A stretch of DNA of 64,000 nt from an uncultured Myxococcales bacterium (lineage in GTDB: Bacteria; Myxococcota_A; UBA9042; CAIXZC01). This document shows, in pieces, positions 24,293 through 32,264 of this stretch; the stretch's first letter is position 1; each line of letters opens with the position of its first letter. The position numbers were made by a program, and so were the translations under genes. The stretch is taken from assembly GCA_903895725.1 (NCBI GenBank), contig CAITUV010000044.1:145579-209578 (forward strand), given 5' to 3'. The notes under the pieces were generated by a model. That model worked only from the letters and a program-made list of their open reading frames with translations. It was not told the DNA's origin and searched no databases.

Positions 24293-24436
24293 GGGTCCTA
24301 CCTCCCTGTTTGGCGAAGCCGGGTGGGCTGGAGAACGAAGGGAAACGCAAGTTGTTGGCCTCCGCAGGGTTTATGCAAGCCGTCGTCCCGCTACCCGCTT
24401 CTCAGACCAGAACCTGCTTCGCCTGGTTAAAAGAGC
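24293..24436 (-). promoter_or_regulatory. Candidate L10 leader (autoregulatory mRNA element)
   Basis: The 144-nt gap before rplJ contains, on the minus strand, TAAACCCTGCGGAGGCC at 24373-24357, close to the TTAATnCCTGCCGAGGT core of known bacterial L10 leaders, and a complementary AGCAGG block upstream near 24420. In known cases L10(L7/L12)4 binds this fold and blocks rplJL translation. The match is by eye only. Confidence 0.5.
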
Positions 24437-25144
24437 CTATCGGAAACGAGCAACGAGCTCGTTCACGTCCACCTTAACACCCACGCCCATGGTCGACGAG
24501 ATGCCCACACTGCGAATGTAGGTTCCCTTGACCGTGGGCGGGCGCAACTTGACGATGGTCTCGAACAGCGCCATCAGGTTGTCCTTGAGCTGCTCGTCGG
24601 TGAAGCTCTTGCGCCCGACGACGCTGTGGACGATGCCGGCCTTCTCGACCTTGAACTCAATCCGGCCGCCCTTGGCTTCCTTGACCGCGGTGGCCACGTC
24701 GAAGGTCACCGTGCCGAGCTTCGGGTTGGGCATGAGCCCCTTGCGGCCCAGGATCTTGCCCAGCTTACCGACCTTGGCCATCATGTCCGGAGTGGCGATG
24801 GCCTTGTCGAAATCCAGAAATTCCTCTTCCGCGATCTTCTGGATGAGCTCCTCGCCGCCGACGAATTCGGCACCGGCTGCCGTTGCCTCGGCAGCCTTCT
24901 CCCCCTTGGCGAACACGAGGACCCGGACCGGCTTGCCGGTTCCGTGGGGCAGGGAGCAGGCTCCCCGCACCATCTGCTCCGAGTACTTCGGATTCACGCC
25001 GAGGCGGATGGCCACGTCGAACGACTCGTCGAACTTGGCGAAGTTCGACGTCCGGGCCAGGTGAATGGCCTCCTCAAGCACATAGACCTTGCGCGGGTCG
25101 ATGAGCTTGCGCTTTGCCGCATACTGCTTGCCTCTGGTTCCCAC
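24437..25144 (-). CDS. rplA: 50S ribosomal protein L1
   Basis: L1 forms the mobile stalk near the E site and represses the L11 operon in many bacteria. The start is GTG at 25144, seven bases after AAAGGAGG, giving 235 residues beginning (M)GTRGKQYAAKRKLIDP. The GRKGLMPNPKLGTVT signature and the ending with VGVKVDVNELV are present. It follows rplK by 58 nt. Confidence 0.97.
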   Translation of the reverse strand: MGTRGKQYAAKRKLIDPRKVYVLEEAIHLARTSNFAKFDESFDVAIRLGVNPKYSEQMVRGACSLPHGTGKPVRVLVFAKGEKAAEATAAGAEFVGGEELIQKIAEEEFLDFDKAIATPDMMAKVGKLGKILGRKGLMPNPKLGTVTFDVATAVKEAKGGRIEFKVEKAGIVHSVVGRKSFTDEQLKDNLMALFETIVKLRPPTVKGTYIRSVGISSTMGVGVKVDVNELVARFR

Positions 25145-25202
25145 GACGATTCCTCCTTTGCGAAAGCGTTGCTGCCCGCTTTCTCCTGCACGCAGTCCCG
25201 TC

Positions 25203-25628
25203 TCAGTCGATGACGTCCACACCCATGCTGCGCGCAGTACCCTTGATAGTGTTCACCGCGGCAGCTTCGTCCGCGGCGTACAGGTCCGCCATCTTCTGGC
25301 GGGCGATGTCCTTGACCTGCTGGAGCGTGATCTTGCCGACCTTGTTCCGGTTGGGAATGGCCGAGCCCTTCTCAATCCCCGCGGCCTTCTTGATCAGGTC
25401 GGAGGCGATGGGCGTGTGCACCGAGAACTTGAACGAGCGGTCCGAGAAGACGGTGATGTCCACCGGCACGGTCAGTCCGCCGAGGTCCTTGGTATCGGCA
25501 TTGAACGCCTTGCAGAACTGCATGATGTTGAGTCCGTGCTGGCCGAGGGCCGGGCCTACCGGCGGTCCCGGACTGGCGGCGCCGCCAGCGATATGCAACC
25601 GGATGTTCGCTACGACTTTCTTTCCCAT
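25203..25628 (-). CDS. rplK: 50S ribosomal protein L11
   Basis: L11 binds the GTPase-associated centre of 23S rRNA and is the thiostrepton target and RelA sensor. The 141-residue protein has GGAASPGPPVGPALGQHGLNI near the N-terminus and ends with KGTARSMGVDVID. It lies 8 nt after nusG. Confidence 0.98.
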   Translation of the reverse strand: MGKKVVANIRLHIAGGAASPGPPVGPALGQHGLNIMQFCKAFNADTKDLGGLTVPVDITVFSDRSFKFSVHTPIASDLIKKAAGIEKGSAIPNRNKVGKITLQQVKDIARQKMADLYAADEAAAVNTIKGTARSMGVDVID

Positions 25629-25636
25629 GGCTCACC

Positions 25637-26221
25637 TCAAATCTTTTCGACTTGCATGAAATCGAGCTCGACAGGGGTTGCCCTGCCGAAGATCGTCACC
25701 AGCACGCGCAGCTTCTGGCGGTCCGCCTTGACCTCGTCCACCTGGGCCGTGAAACTGGCAAAGGGCCCGTCGATGATGCGCACGGACATCCCTTCCTCAA
25801 AGGAAACCACCGGCTTGGGTGCCTGGGTCCCCTCTTCCCGCTGCTTCATGAGCTTGGCCACTTCCCGGTCGCGCATCGGCCTCGGGTTGCGGGCATCCCC
25901 CACGAAGCCGGTGATCTTCTCGGTCTCGCGAACCAGGTGCCAGGTATCTTCGTTGAGGTGCATCTGCACGAAGAGATAGCCCGGCATCGACCGCCGCTTG
26001 GTGCTCTTCTTCTTGCCGTCCACCACTTCGGCCACGGTCTCCGTGGGCACGATGATGGCGAACCGCCCTTCCCCGGTCTCGAGGTTGGTCTCGAACCCGA
26101 AGTAGCGCTCCATCGATGCTTCCCGGATCCGCATTTCGAGGAAACGGCGAGCCTTCTCCTCGTACCCGGAAAGGGCATGAACGGCATACCACTTGAGCTC
26201 GATCTTCTCCTTGGCGGTCAT
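25637..26221 (-). CDS. nusG: Transcription termination/antitermination factor NusG
   Basis: NusG links RNA polymerase to Rho or to ribosomal protein S10. The 194-residue product has the NGN domain (KWYAVHALSGYEEKARRFLEMRI at residues 10-32) and a C-terminal KOW domain (GMSVRIIDGPFASFTAQVDEV). It is 16 nt after secE and 8 nt before rplK, the conserved arrangement. Confidence 0.98.
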   Translation of the reverse strand: MTAKEKIELKWYAVHALSGYEEKARRFLEMRIREASMERYFGFETNLETGEGRFAIIVPTETVAEVVDGKKKSTKRRSMPGYLFVQMHLNEDTWHLVRETEKITGFVGDARNPRPMRDREVAKLMKQREEGTQAPKPVVSFEEGMSVRIIDGPFASFTAQVDEVKADRQKLRVLVTIFGRATPVELDFMQVEKI

Positions 26222-26237
26222 GGACTGGGCCTCCAGG

Positions 26238-26624
26238 CTAGCCGAGGCTGTAGATGGCGGTGGACACCAACGCCCAGATCATGTCGAACACCCCGAGGAT
26301 GATCGCCATGACGATGGACGTGATGATCACGACCACGGTCGACAGCCGGGTCTCTTCCCAGGAAGGCCACGTGACCTTCTTGAGCTCGTTGGCCACTTCC
26401 AGAGCCCAGGTGTTGACCGACCGGTTCATCTTCAGCGCCACGCCAACAGCGGCACCGCAGATGAGGCCCAGCAGGTCGCTGCGCAGGAACTCGGTTCCGA
26501 TGAGCGGCTGGTCGAAGTCACGGGAGAACAGGTCGAAGATCGCCCCGAACAGGTGCCCGCAGATGACCCATGCCGTCAGTCCGGCCAGCACGTAAGCGAT
26601 GTTCACGAAACGCTGCAAGTTCAT
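26238..26624 (-). CDS. secE: Protein translocase subunit SecE
   Basis: SecE clamps SecY in the inner membrane. The ATG at 26624 gives 128 residues with three predicted membrane helices, the long form found in gamma- and deltaproteobacteria rather than the one-helix form. The conserved amphipathic segment ANELKKVTWPSWEET precedes the last helix. An upstream in-frame extension would run into the tRNA-Trp gene and was rejected. Confidence 0.96.
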   Translation of the reverse strand: MNLQRFVNIAYVLAGLTAWVICGHLFGAIFDLFSRDFDQPLIGTEFLRSDLLGLICGAAVGVALKMNRSVNTWALEVANELKKVTWPSWEETRLSTVVVIITSIVMAIILGVFDMIWALVSTAIYSLG

Positions 26625-26644
26625 AGCTGCGCCCTCAAGTACTC

Positions 26645-26721
26645 TGGCAGGCCAGGGGGGATTCGAACCCACAACCTTCGGATTTGGAGTCCGACGCTCT
26701 GCCGATTAGAGCTACTGGCCC
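26645..26721 (-). tRNA. trpT: tRNA-Trp(CCA)
   Basis: The minus strand folds as a full cloverleaf: acceptor GGGCCAG/CTGGCCT, D-arm, anticodon loop CTCCAAA with anticodon CCA, T-loop TTCGAAT, discriminator G and an encoded CCA end. It lies between rpmG and secE, a position shared by many bacteria. Confidence 0.96.
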
Positions 26722-26735
26722 GCGATCACCAACTG

Positions 26736-26918
26736 CTACCTCGTCTCCTTGTGCACGGTATGCTTCCGCTCGAACTTGCAGTACTTCTTCAGTTCGAGCC
26801 GCTTGGTCGTGGTGCGCTTGTTCTTGACCGTAGTATACCGCGACACGCCTGGCGACGAGCTGCTCCGGCAGGTGGTGCATTCCAAATGGATGATGACTCT
26901 TGCGCCTTTCTTCGCCAT
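26736..26918 (-). CDS. rpmG: 50S ribosomal protein L33
   Basis: The 60-residue product contains LECTTCRS, the TTVKNKRTT stretch and LELKKYCKFERKHTVHKE, which mark L33. C+ type L33 has two CxxC pairs; here the second reads C-x-x-E, so one zinc ligand of the four is absent and a nearby His may substitute or zinc may be lost. It lies between tuf (70 nt) and tRNA-Trp (14 nt). Confidence 0.95.
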   Translation of the reverse strand: MAKKGARVIIHLECTTCRSSSSPGVSRYTTVKNKRTTTKRLELKKYCKFERKHTVHKETR

Positions 26919-26937
26919 GGCACGCTCCCCGGCCCTT

Positions 26938-26971
26938 GGAGGGGGGACCCTCGACTTCGGGGTCCCCCTCC
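26938..26971 (-). terminator. Stem-loop between tuf and rpmG
   Basis: GGAGGGGGACCC and GGGTCCCCCCTCC form a stable stem on the minus strand just after the tuf stop. No T-run follows, so partial termination or mRNA end protection is more likely than full termination. It could lower rpmG-secE-nusG expression relative to the very abundant EF-Tu. Confidence 0.5.
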
Positions 26972-26988
26972 AGGCCTTCTTGCTTCAA

Positions 26989-28203
<1,215 letters not shown>

Positions 28204-28275
28204 CTCCTCTCCTCCTTCTTAGGCAGCGCCAGGGAGCTGTAACACTGCTTTGTCACCAAACCAAACAAGCCACGG

Positions 28276-28348
28276 AGCCTACGATCGGGATTGAACCGAT
28301 GACCTCATCCTTACCAAGGATGTGCTCTACCATCTGAGCTACGTAGGC
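28276..28348 (-). tRNA. thrT: tRNA-Thr(GGT)
   Basis: Cloverleaf on the minus strand with acceptor GCCTACG/CGTAGGC, anticodon loop TTGGTAA (anticodon GGT), T-loop TTCAATC and discriminator T. CCA is not encoded. It is the last tRNA before tuf. Confidence 0.95.
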
Positions 28349-28405
28349 CTGAATGTCAAATCCTGCCAGGGGGAGCCGGACCGTCGCTCCGAACTATCCC
28401 CTTCG

Positions 28406-28478
28406 AGCGGGAGACGGGGGTCGAACCCGCGGCCCTCAGCTTGGAAGGCTGATGCTCTACCAACTGAGCTACTCCCGC
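28406..28478 (-). tRNA. glyT: tRNA-Gly(TCC)
   Basis: Cloverleaf on the minus strand with acceptor GCGGGAG/CTCCCGC, anticodon loop CTTCCAA (anticodon TCC), T-loop TTCGACC and discriminator T. CCA is not encoded. Confidence 0.95.
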
Positions 28479-28487
28479 AATTGTCAG

Positions 28488-28570
28488 TGGCGAGGGGAGG
28501 GTTCGAACCTCCGAAGCCGTACGGCAACAGATTTACAGTCTGCCCCCTTTGACCGCTCGGGAACCTCGCC
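28488..28570 (-). tRNA. tyrU: tRNA-Tyr(GTA)
   Basis: Class II tRNA with a long variable arm. Acceptor GGCGAGG/CCTCGCC, anticodon loop CTGTAAA (anticodon GTA), T-loop TTCGAAC and discriminator A. CCA is not encoded. Confidence 0.95.
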
Positions 28571-28588
28571 ATTGAGCCCGCCCAACGG

Positions 28589-28660
28589 AGCTGGCGGGGG
28601 GATTTGAACCCCCAACCCTCTGATTACAAATCAGATGCTCTGCCGTTGAGCTACGCCAGC
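28589..28660 (-). tRNA. thrU: tRNA-Thr(TGT)
   Basis: Cloverleaf on the minus strand with acceptor GCTGGCG/CGCCAGC, anticodon loop TTTGTAA (anticodon TGT), T-loop TTCAAAT and discriminator T. It is the first gene of the cluster. The order Thr-Tyr-Gly-Thr-tuf is the same as thrU-tyrU-glyT-thrT-tufB of E. coli. Confidence 0.95.
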
Positions 28661-28731
28661 GCAAATTGTCAAAGACGCCGGGCCCCGCCAATGCCATCCT
28701 CTGAGCACAGAGAGGCACTGCAGGCTGGACG

Positions 28732-28760
28732 CTTGTACACGCCGGCGGTCCGGGTGTCAA
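28732..28760 (-). promoter_or_regulatory. Sigma70-type promoter of the tRNA-tuf operon
   Basis: A perfect TTGACA (28760-28755) is followed after 17 bp by TACAAG (28737-28732) on the minus strand. The -35 is preceded upstream by an A-rich stretch (GAAAAAACTTC, near 28761-28771) that may be an UP element. The transcript would begin about 65 nt before tRNA-Thr(TGT). Confidence 0.8.
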
Positions 28761-28813
28761 GAAGTTTTTTCGCCCTGATCCAGGGATATTCGTTGCGGGC
28801 TGGCTGGTCCGCC

Positions 28814-29470
28814 CTACTCGAGGTGGAAATCGATTCCCGATACCGGCTCGCCTGCCACCAGCACGATCGGATCGGGATAGAGCTGAGCTACTTCGATCTC
28901 CATGTCCGCGTCCAGATCGAGGAGCGCTGCGATCCAGTACGTGCCGGGCTGGTTCTTGAGGTCGATACCATAATCGTTGGGGAAGCCGGGGTTCTTACAT
29001 ACCAGCGCTCCCTGTGGAGGGGCGAGCGGACCGGACGGCTTCTCAGTTCCCTCGAAGTAGTGGATCTGGAGGGTCCATTTCTCGGGCAATGTCCCCGGGT
29101 AGTACACCGTCCCGCTGATGTCGCTGGACTTGGCGCTGCCCCCGCAGGAGTGGCTGAGCGTGACCTCGCCGACCTCATCGGCACCAGCCCCCTCATCCGG
29201 CTCGACCGTGTCGTTCTCCACCTCGTCGGCCGGACCAGGGATCTCCGGAGAAGGTCCATCGGTCGTCTCCGAGTCCCCTCCATTGGTTTCCAAGAGGAGA
29301 TCGCCCACCTCGGCCGCGCCATCCGGCAGATCAGCGACCTCAATGGCCGTTTCACCCTGGCCTTCCTGGACTTCGGAACCAGCGTCCGCTGTTCCGCAGC
29401 CTGCAAGAGCCGCGGCGCTCAGAAGTAGCAGATTGCAGACGCGACGCCCTGTCCTGTCGCCCGCTTTCAT
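28814..29470 (-). CDS. Putative lipoprotein with acidic linker
   Basis: The 218-residue product has a signal peptide ending in a lipobox (AAALAGC), an Asp/Glu/Gly/Pro-rich linker of about 90 residues, and a C-terminal domain of about 105 residues that starts near SHSCGGSAKSSDISGTVYYPG and looks like a beta-sandwich. The start is one of two tandem ATGs (29470 or 29473) after ACGGAGG. The family is not recognised. It has its own promoter and no obvious partner. Confidence 0.75.
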   Translation of the reverse strand: MKAGDRTGRRVCNLLLLSAAALAGCGTADAGSEVQEGQGETAIEVADLPDGAAEVGDLLLETNGGDSETTDGPSPEIPGPADEVENDTVEPDEGAGADEVGEVTLSHSCGGSAKSSDISGTVYYPGTLPEKWTLQIHYFEGTEKPSGPLAPPQGALVCKNPGFPNDYGIDLKNQPGTYWIAALLDLDADMEIEVAQLYPDPIVLVAGEPVSGIDFHLE

Positions 29471-29544
29471 CATGCACCTCCGTCTCATCAGTCGACCTAT
29501 CGTAAATAGATGCCGCCATTTAGTTGTGTCGTCCAACTGGCTTC

Positions 29545-29572
29545 ATTCTAGGCGAGTGAGAATCCTTTGCAA
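29545..29572 (-). promoter_or_regulatory. Promoter of the 28814-29470 lipoprotein gene
   Basis: TTGCAA (29572-29567), a 16-bp spacer and TAGAAT (29550-29545) on the minus strand. The leader to the start codon would be about 68 nt. The surrounding DNA is less GC-rich than its neighbours. Confidence 0.6.
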
Positions 29573-29643
29573 GTACTTCTTTCATAGCCGTTCCCCCCCC
29601 TGAAGGAGACCAGTGGCCCGACATCGGGTGGGAGAGCGGGAGG

Positions 29644-29697
29644 GATGTCGATATCGTAATCGATTACGACTACGATGCCTATGCCGATATCGATGCC
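29644..29697. repeat. Degenerate GATNNC hexamer array A
   Basis: Nine consecutive 6-bp units: GATGTC, GATATC, GTAATC, GATTAC, GACTAC, GATGCC, TATGCC, GATATC, GATGCC. The array is intergenic, ending 33 bp before the rlmB stop codon. The same unit type recurs at 46551 and 48734. Confidence 0.8.
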
Positions 29698-29730
29698 GAG
29701 GGGAGAAGACCAAGAAAGGCGGGAGGCCGG

Positions 29731-30480
29731 CTACGGCACCTGGCGGCTCCACTCGTAGAGCAGGACCGACGAGAACGCGGCAACATTGAGCGACTCGAAG
29801 TGGCCGGGAAGGGAGAGAACCTCGTCGCACGCATTGGCAACCGTGGGCCGGATTCCCTTCCCCTCGCTGCCCAGCACGAAGCAGGATTTCTCGGGGAACT
29901 TCTCCTCCCAGATCGTGCGCTTTCCGCCCAGTCCCGTCCCGTAGATCCAGAAGCCCTGCTCCTTGAGCTGCTCCAGGGCCCGGGTAAGGTTCGTCACCCG
30001 GGCGATCGGGAGCTGGAACGCCGCTCCGGCACTTCGCCGAAGCACCGCCGACGTCACCATGGCCGAGCGGTGCTCCGGGAGGAGCAGCCCCGCCCCGCCG
30101 AAGAACCGGACCGTCCGGATGATCGCACCCAGGTTGCCCGGGTCGGTCACTTCGTCGAGAGCGACGAGGAAGAGACGGGGTTGGGGGTTGGGGGTTGGGG
30201 GCTCGGGCGGGATTGCGGTGCGGCGAAGCAGCTCCTCCAGCCCCACATATGGGAAGGGCTTGAGGATGGCCAGCGGGAAGCGGGCCTCCTCGCCGGCCAT
30301 GCGCTGGAGATCGAGCCGGTCTGCTGCCCGCAATGGGATCTTCAGCCGCTGGAGCTGCTCCAGGAACTCGCCCTGGCGCCGGGAATTCCCGTCGACCAGC
30401 ACTTCCCGCACCAGTCCGGCAGCCGTCCGCGCCACTTCCAGGATGTGGGTTTCGCCCCAGATGGTCAGGTCGTCAGTCAT
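29731..30480 (-). CDS. rlmB: TrmH/SpoU-family rRNA 2'-O-methyltransferase, RlmB-like
   Basis: RlmB methylates the ribose of G2251 of 23S rRNA using SAM. The 249-residue protein has SpoU motif 1 (DEVTDPGNLGAIIRT, residues 109-123, with Asn116 and Arg122), motif 2 (GSEGKGIRP) and motif 3 (SLNVAAFSSVLLYE), which form the trefoil-knot fold. The inter-domain linker holds PPEPPTPNPQPR (91-102), encoded by a TTGGGGG-type heptamer repeat. ATG at 30480 overlaps the proS stop by 4 nt, so they are coupled. The exact target could differ within the family. Confidence 0.9.
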   Translation of the reverse strand: MTDDLTIWGETHILEVARTAAGLVREVLVDGNSRRQGEFLEQLQRLKIPLRAADRLDLQRMAGEEARFPLAILKPFPYVGLEELLRRTAIPPEPPTPNPQPRLFLVALDEVTDPGNLGAIIRTVRFFGGAGLLLPEHRSAMVTSAVLRRSAGAAFQLPIARVTNLTRALEQLKEQGFWIYGTGLGGKRTIWEEKFPEKSCFVLGSEGKGIRPTVANACDEVLSLPGHFESLNVAAFSSVLLYEWSRQVP

Positions 30481-32228
30481 GATCCGGCTTTGGCGTCGCG
30501 GACACGCTGGGTCACGATCGCCGCGACCTCGGCGACCTTGACCTTCTCCCGGGCACCGGTGCGGCGGTCCTTGATCTCCGCAAGGCCTTCGGCCAGATCC
30601 CGGGCACCCAGCACGATCTGGAAGGGGATTCCGACCAGGTCGGCATCCGCGAACTTCACGCCGGGGCGCTGGTCGCGGTCGTCGAACAGGACGTCCACGC
30701 CGGCCGCCTGGAGATCGGCATACAGCTTCTCGGCCGCGGCCGACACATTGGGATCGGTCACCTGGAGCGCCAGGACGGCGGCCTCGAACGGGGCGATCGG
30801 AACGGGCCATCGAATGCCCCGATCGTCATGGTTCTGCTCGATTGCCGCGGCCATGATGCGGGTCACGCCGATGCCGTAGCACCCCATGACCATGGGCTTC
30901 ACTACCCCCTGCTCGTCCTGGAAGATGCACTGCATGGCCTGCGAGTACTTGGTCCCAAGGTAGAAGATGTGCCCCACCTCGATCCCACGGAACAGCGAGT
31001 AGGTACCCACGGCGCAATTCGGGCAGGGATCGCCTTCCAGCGCGTTACGCACGTCGAGGTACTTCTCGACCTGGAAGTCCCGCCCCGGCACCACGTGCCG
31101 GAAGTGGTAGTAGTCCCGGTTGGCCCCCACGACGATGTCGGCAAGCCCCTGGACGGCCAGGTCCGCGACGATCCGGGTCTTGCCTCCGCCGGCCTTCTCC
31201 TTGAGGCCGACTGGACCGGCAAAGCCGACGATCGCTCCGGTCACCTTCTCGACGGTGGCATCATCGGCAAGCTCGACCGAGGTGGCCCCGAGCGCCCGAC
31301 GAAGCTTGACGTCGGACAGGTCGTGATCGCCCCGCAGCAGCACGGCGGTAGGCTCGCCGTCGGCCACGCAGATGAGCGTCTTGACCACCTGGCAGGTCTT
31401 GACGCCGAGGAAGGCGGCCACGTCCTCCACGCTCTTCTGGTCGGGCGTATGAACCGGCTCGAAGGGAGAGACTCCCGTGGCATCGGCAGGGGCTTGTGCG
31501 CCGACGGTGGCGCGGATCGCGGCCAGCTCCTGGTTGACCGTGTGGTCGCACTTGCCACAGCGAAGGACGTAGTCCTCGCCGGTCTCGGCCACGACCTGGA
31601 ACTCGTGCGACATGCTGCCGCCGATGTTCCCGGTATCGGCCTCGACGACCCGGAAGTCCAGCCCGCAGCGCCGGAAGATGGCGCAGTAGGCCTCGTACAT
31701 GGCCTGGTAGGACTTCTTGGCGCCGTCCGAGTCGGCATCGAACGAGTAGGCATCCTTCATGATGAACTCGCGGCCGCGAAGGAGACCGCCCCGGGGCTTG
31801 ATCTCATCCCGGAACTTGGCCTGGATCTGGTACATGTTGACCGGCAGCTCGCGGTAGGAGCGCAAGTCTCGACGGGCCAGATCGGTAATGACCTCTTCGT
31901 GGGTCGGCCCGATGCAGAATTCCCGCTTGTGGCGGTCGATCACCCGCAGCAGCTCGGGGCCGTAATGCTGCCAGCGGCCCGATTCCTGCCAGAGCTCTGC
32001 AGGCTGGACTGCGGGCATGAGCACCTCGAGGGCGCCCTTGCGGTTCATCTCGTCCCGCACGATGTTGCTGACCTTGTGCAGCACCTTGACCCCCAGCGGC
32101 AGGAAGTCATAGATGCCGGCGGCCAGCTGGCGGATATACCCCCCGCGCAGCAGGAAGGTGTGGCTGACGAGCTCGGCCTCTTTCGGGGCCTCCTTCAACG
32201 TAGGCATGTGGTAGCGAGATACTCTCAT
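30477..32228 (-). CDS. proS: Prolyl-tRNA synthetase, bacterial type with editing domain
   Basis: ProS charges tRNA-Pro with proline. The 583-residue length, the class II catalytic motifs (KFRDEIKPRGGLLRGREFIMKD as motif 2, GCYGIGVTRIMAAAIEQ as motif 3) and an inserted YbaK-like editing domain at about residues 230-400 mark the bacterial-type enzyme, which removes mischarged alanine. It starts 36 nt after the stop of a giant lipoprotein gene on the same strand and overlaps rlmB by 4 nt. Confidence 0.97.
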   Translation of the reverse strand: MRVSRYHMPTLKEAPKEAELVSHTFLLRGGYIRQLAAGIYDFLPLGVKVLHKVSNIVRDEMNRKGALEVLMPAVQPAELWQESGRWQHYGPELLRVIDRHKREFCIGPTHEEVITDLARRDLRSYRELPVNMYQIQAKFRDEIKPRGGLLRGREFIMKDAYSFDADSDGAKKSYQAMYEAYCAIFRRCGLDFRVVEADTGNIGGSMSHEFQVVAETGEDYVLRCGKCDHTVNQELAAIRATVGAQAPADATGVSPFEPVHTPDQKSVEDVAAFLGVKTCQVVKTLICVADGEPTAVLLRGDHDLSDVKLRRALGATSVELADDATVEKVTGAIVGFAGPVGLKEKAGGGKTRIVADLAVQGLADIVVGANRDYYHFRHVVPGRDFQVEKYLDVRNALEGDPCPNCAVGTYSLFRGIEVGHIFYLGTKYSQAMQCIFQDEQGVVKPMVMGCYGIGVTRIMAAAIEQNHDDRGIRWPVPIAPFEAAVLALQVTDPNVSAAAEKLYADLQAAGVDVLFDDRDQRPGVKFADADLVGIPFQIVLGARDLAEGLAEIKDRRTGAREKVKVAEVAAIVTQRVRDAKAGS

Positions 32229-32264
32229 GGCATTCCCGATGGATAAAGGTTTCAGAAGGGAAGG

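Noticed and set aside
29644..29697. Terminator for rlmB in the hexamer array
   Set aside because: Parts are self-complementary (ATCGTAATCGATTACGA) but there is no GC-rich stem with a T-run; the regular 6-bp period explains the sequence better.
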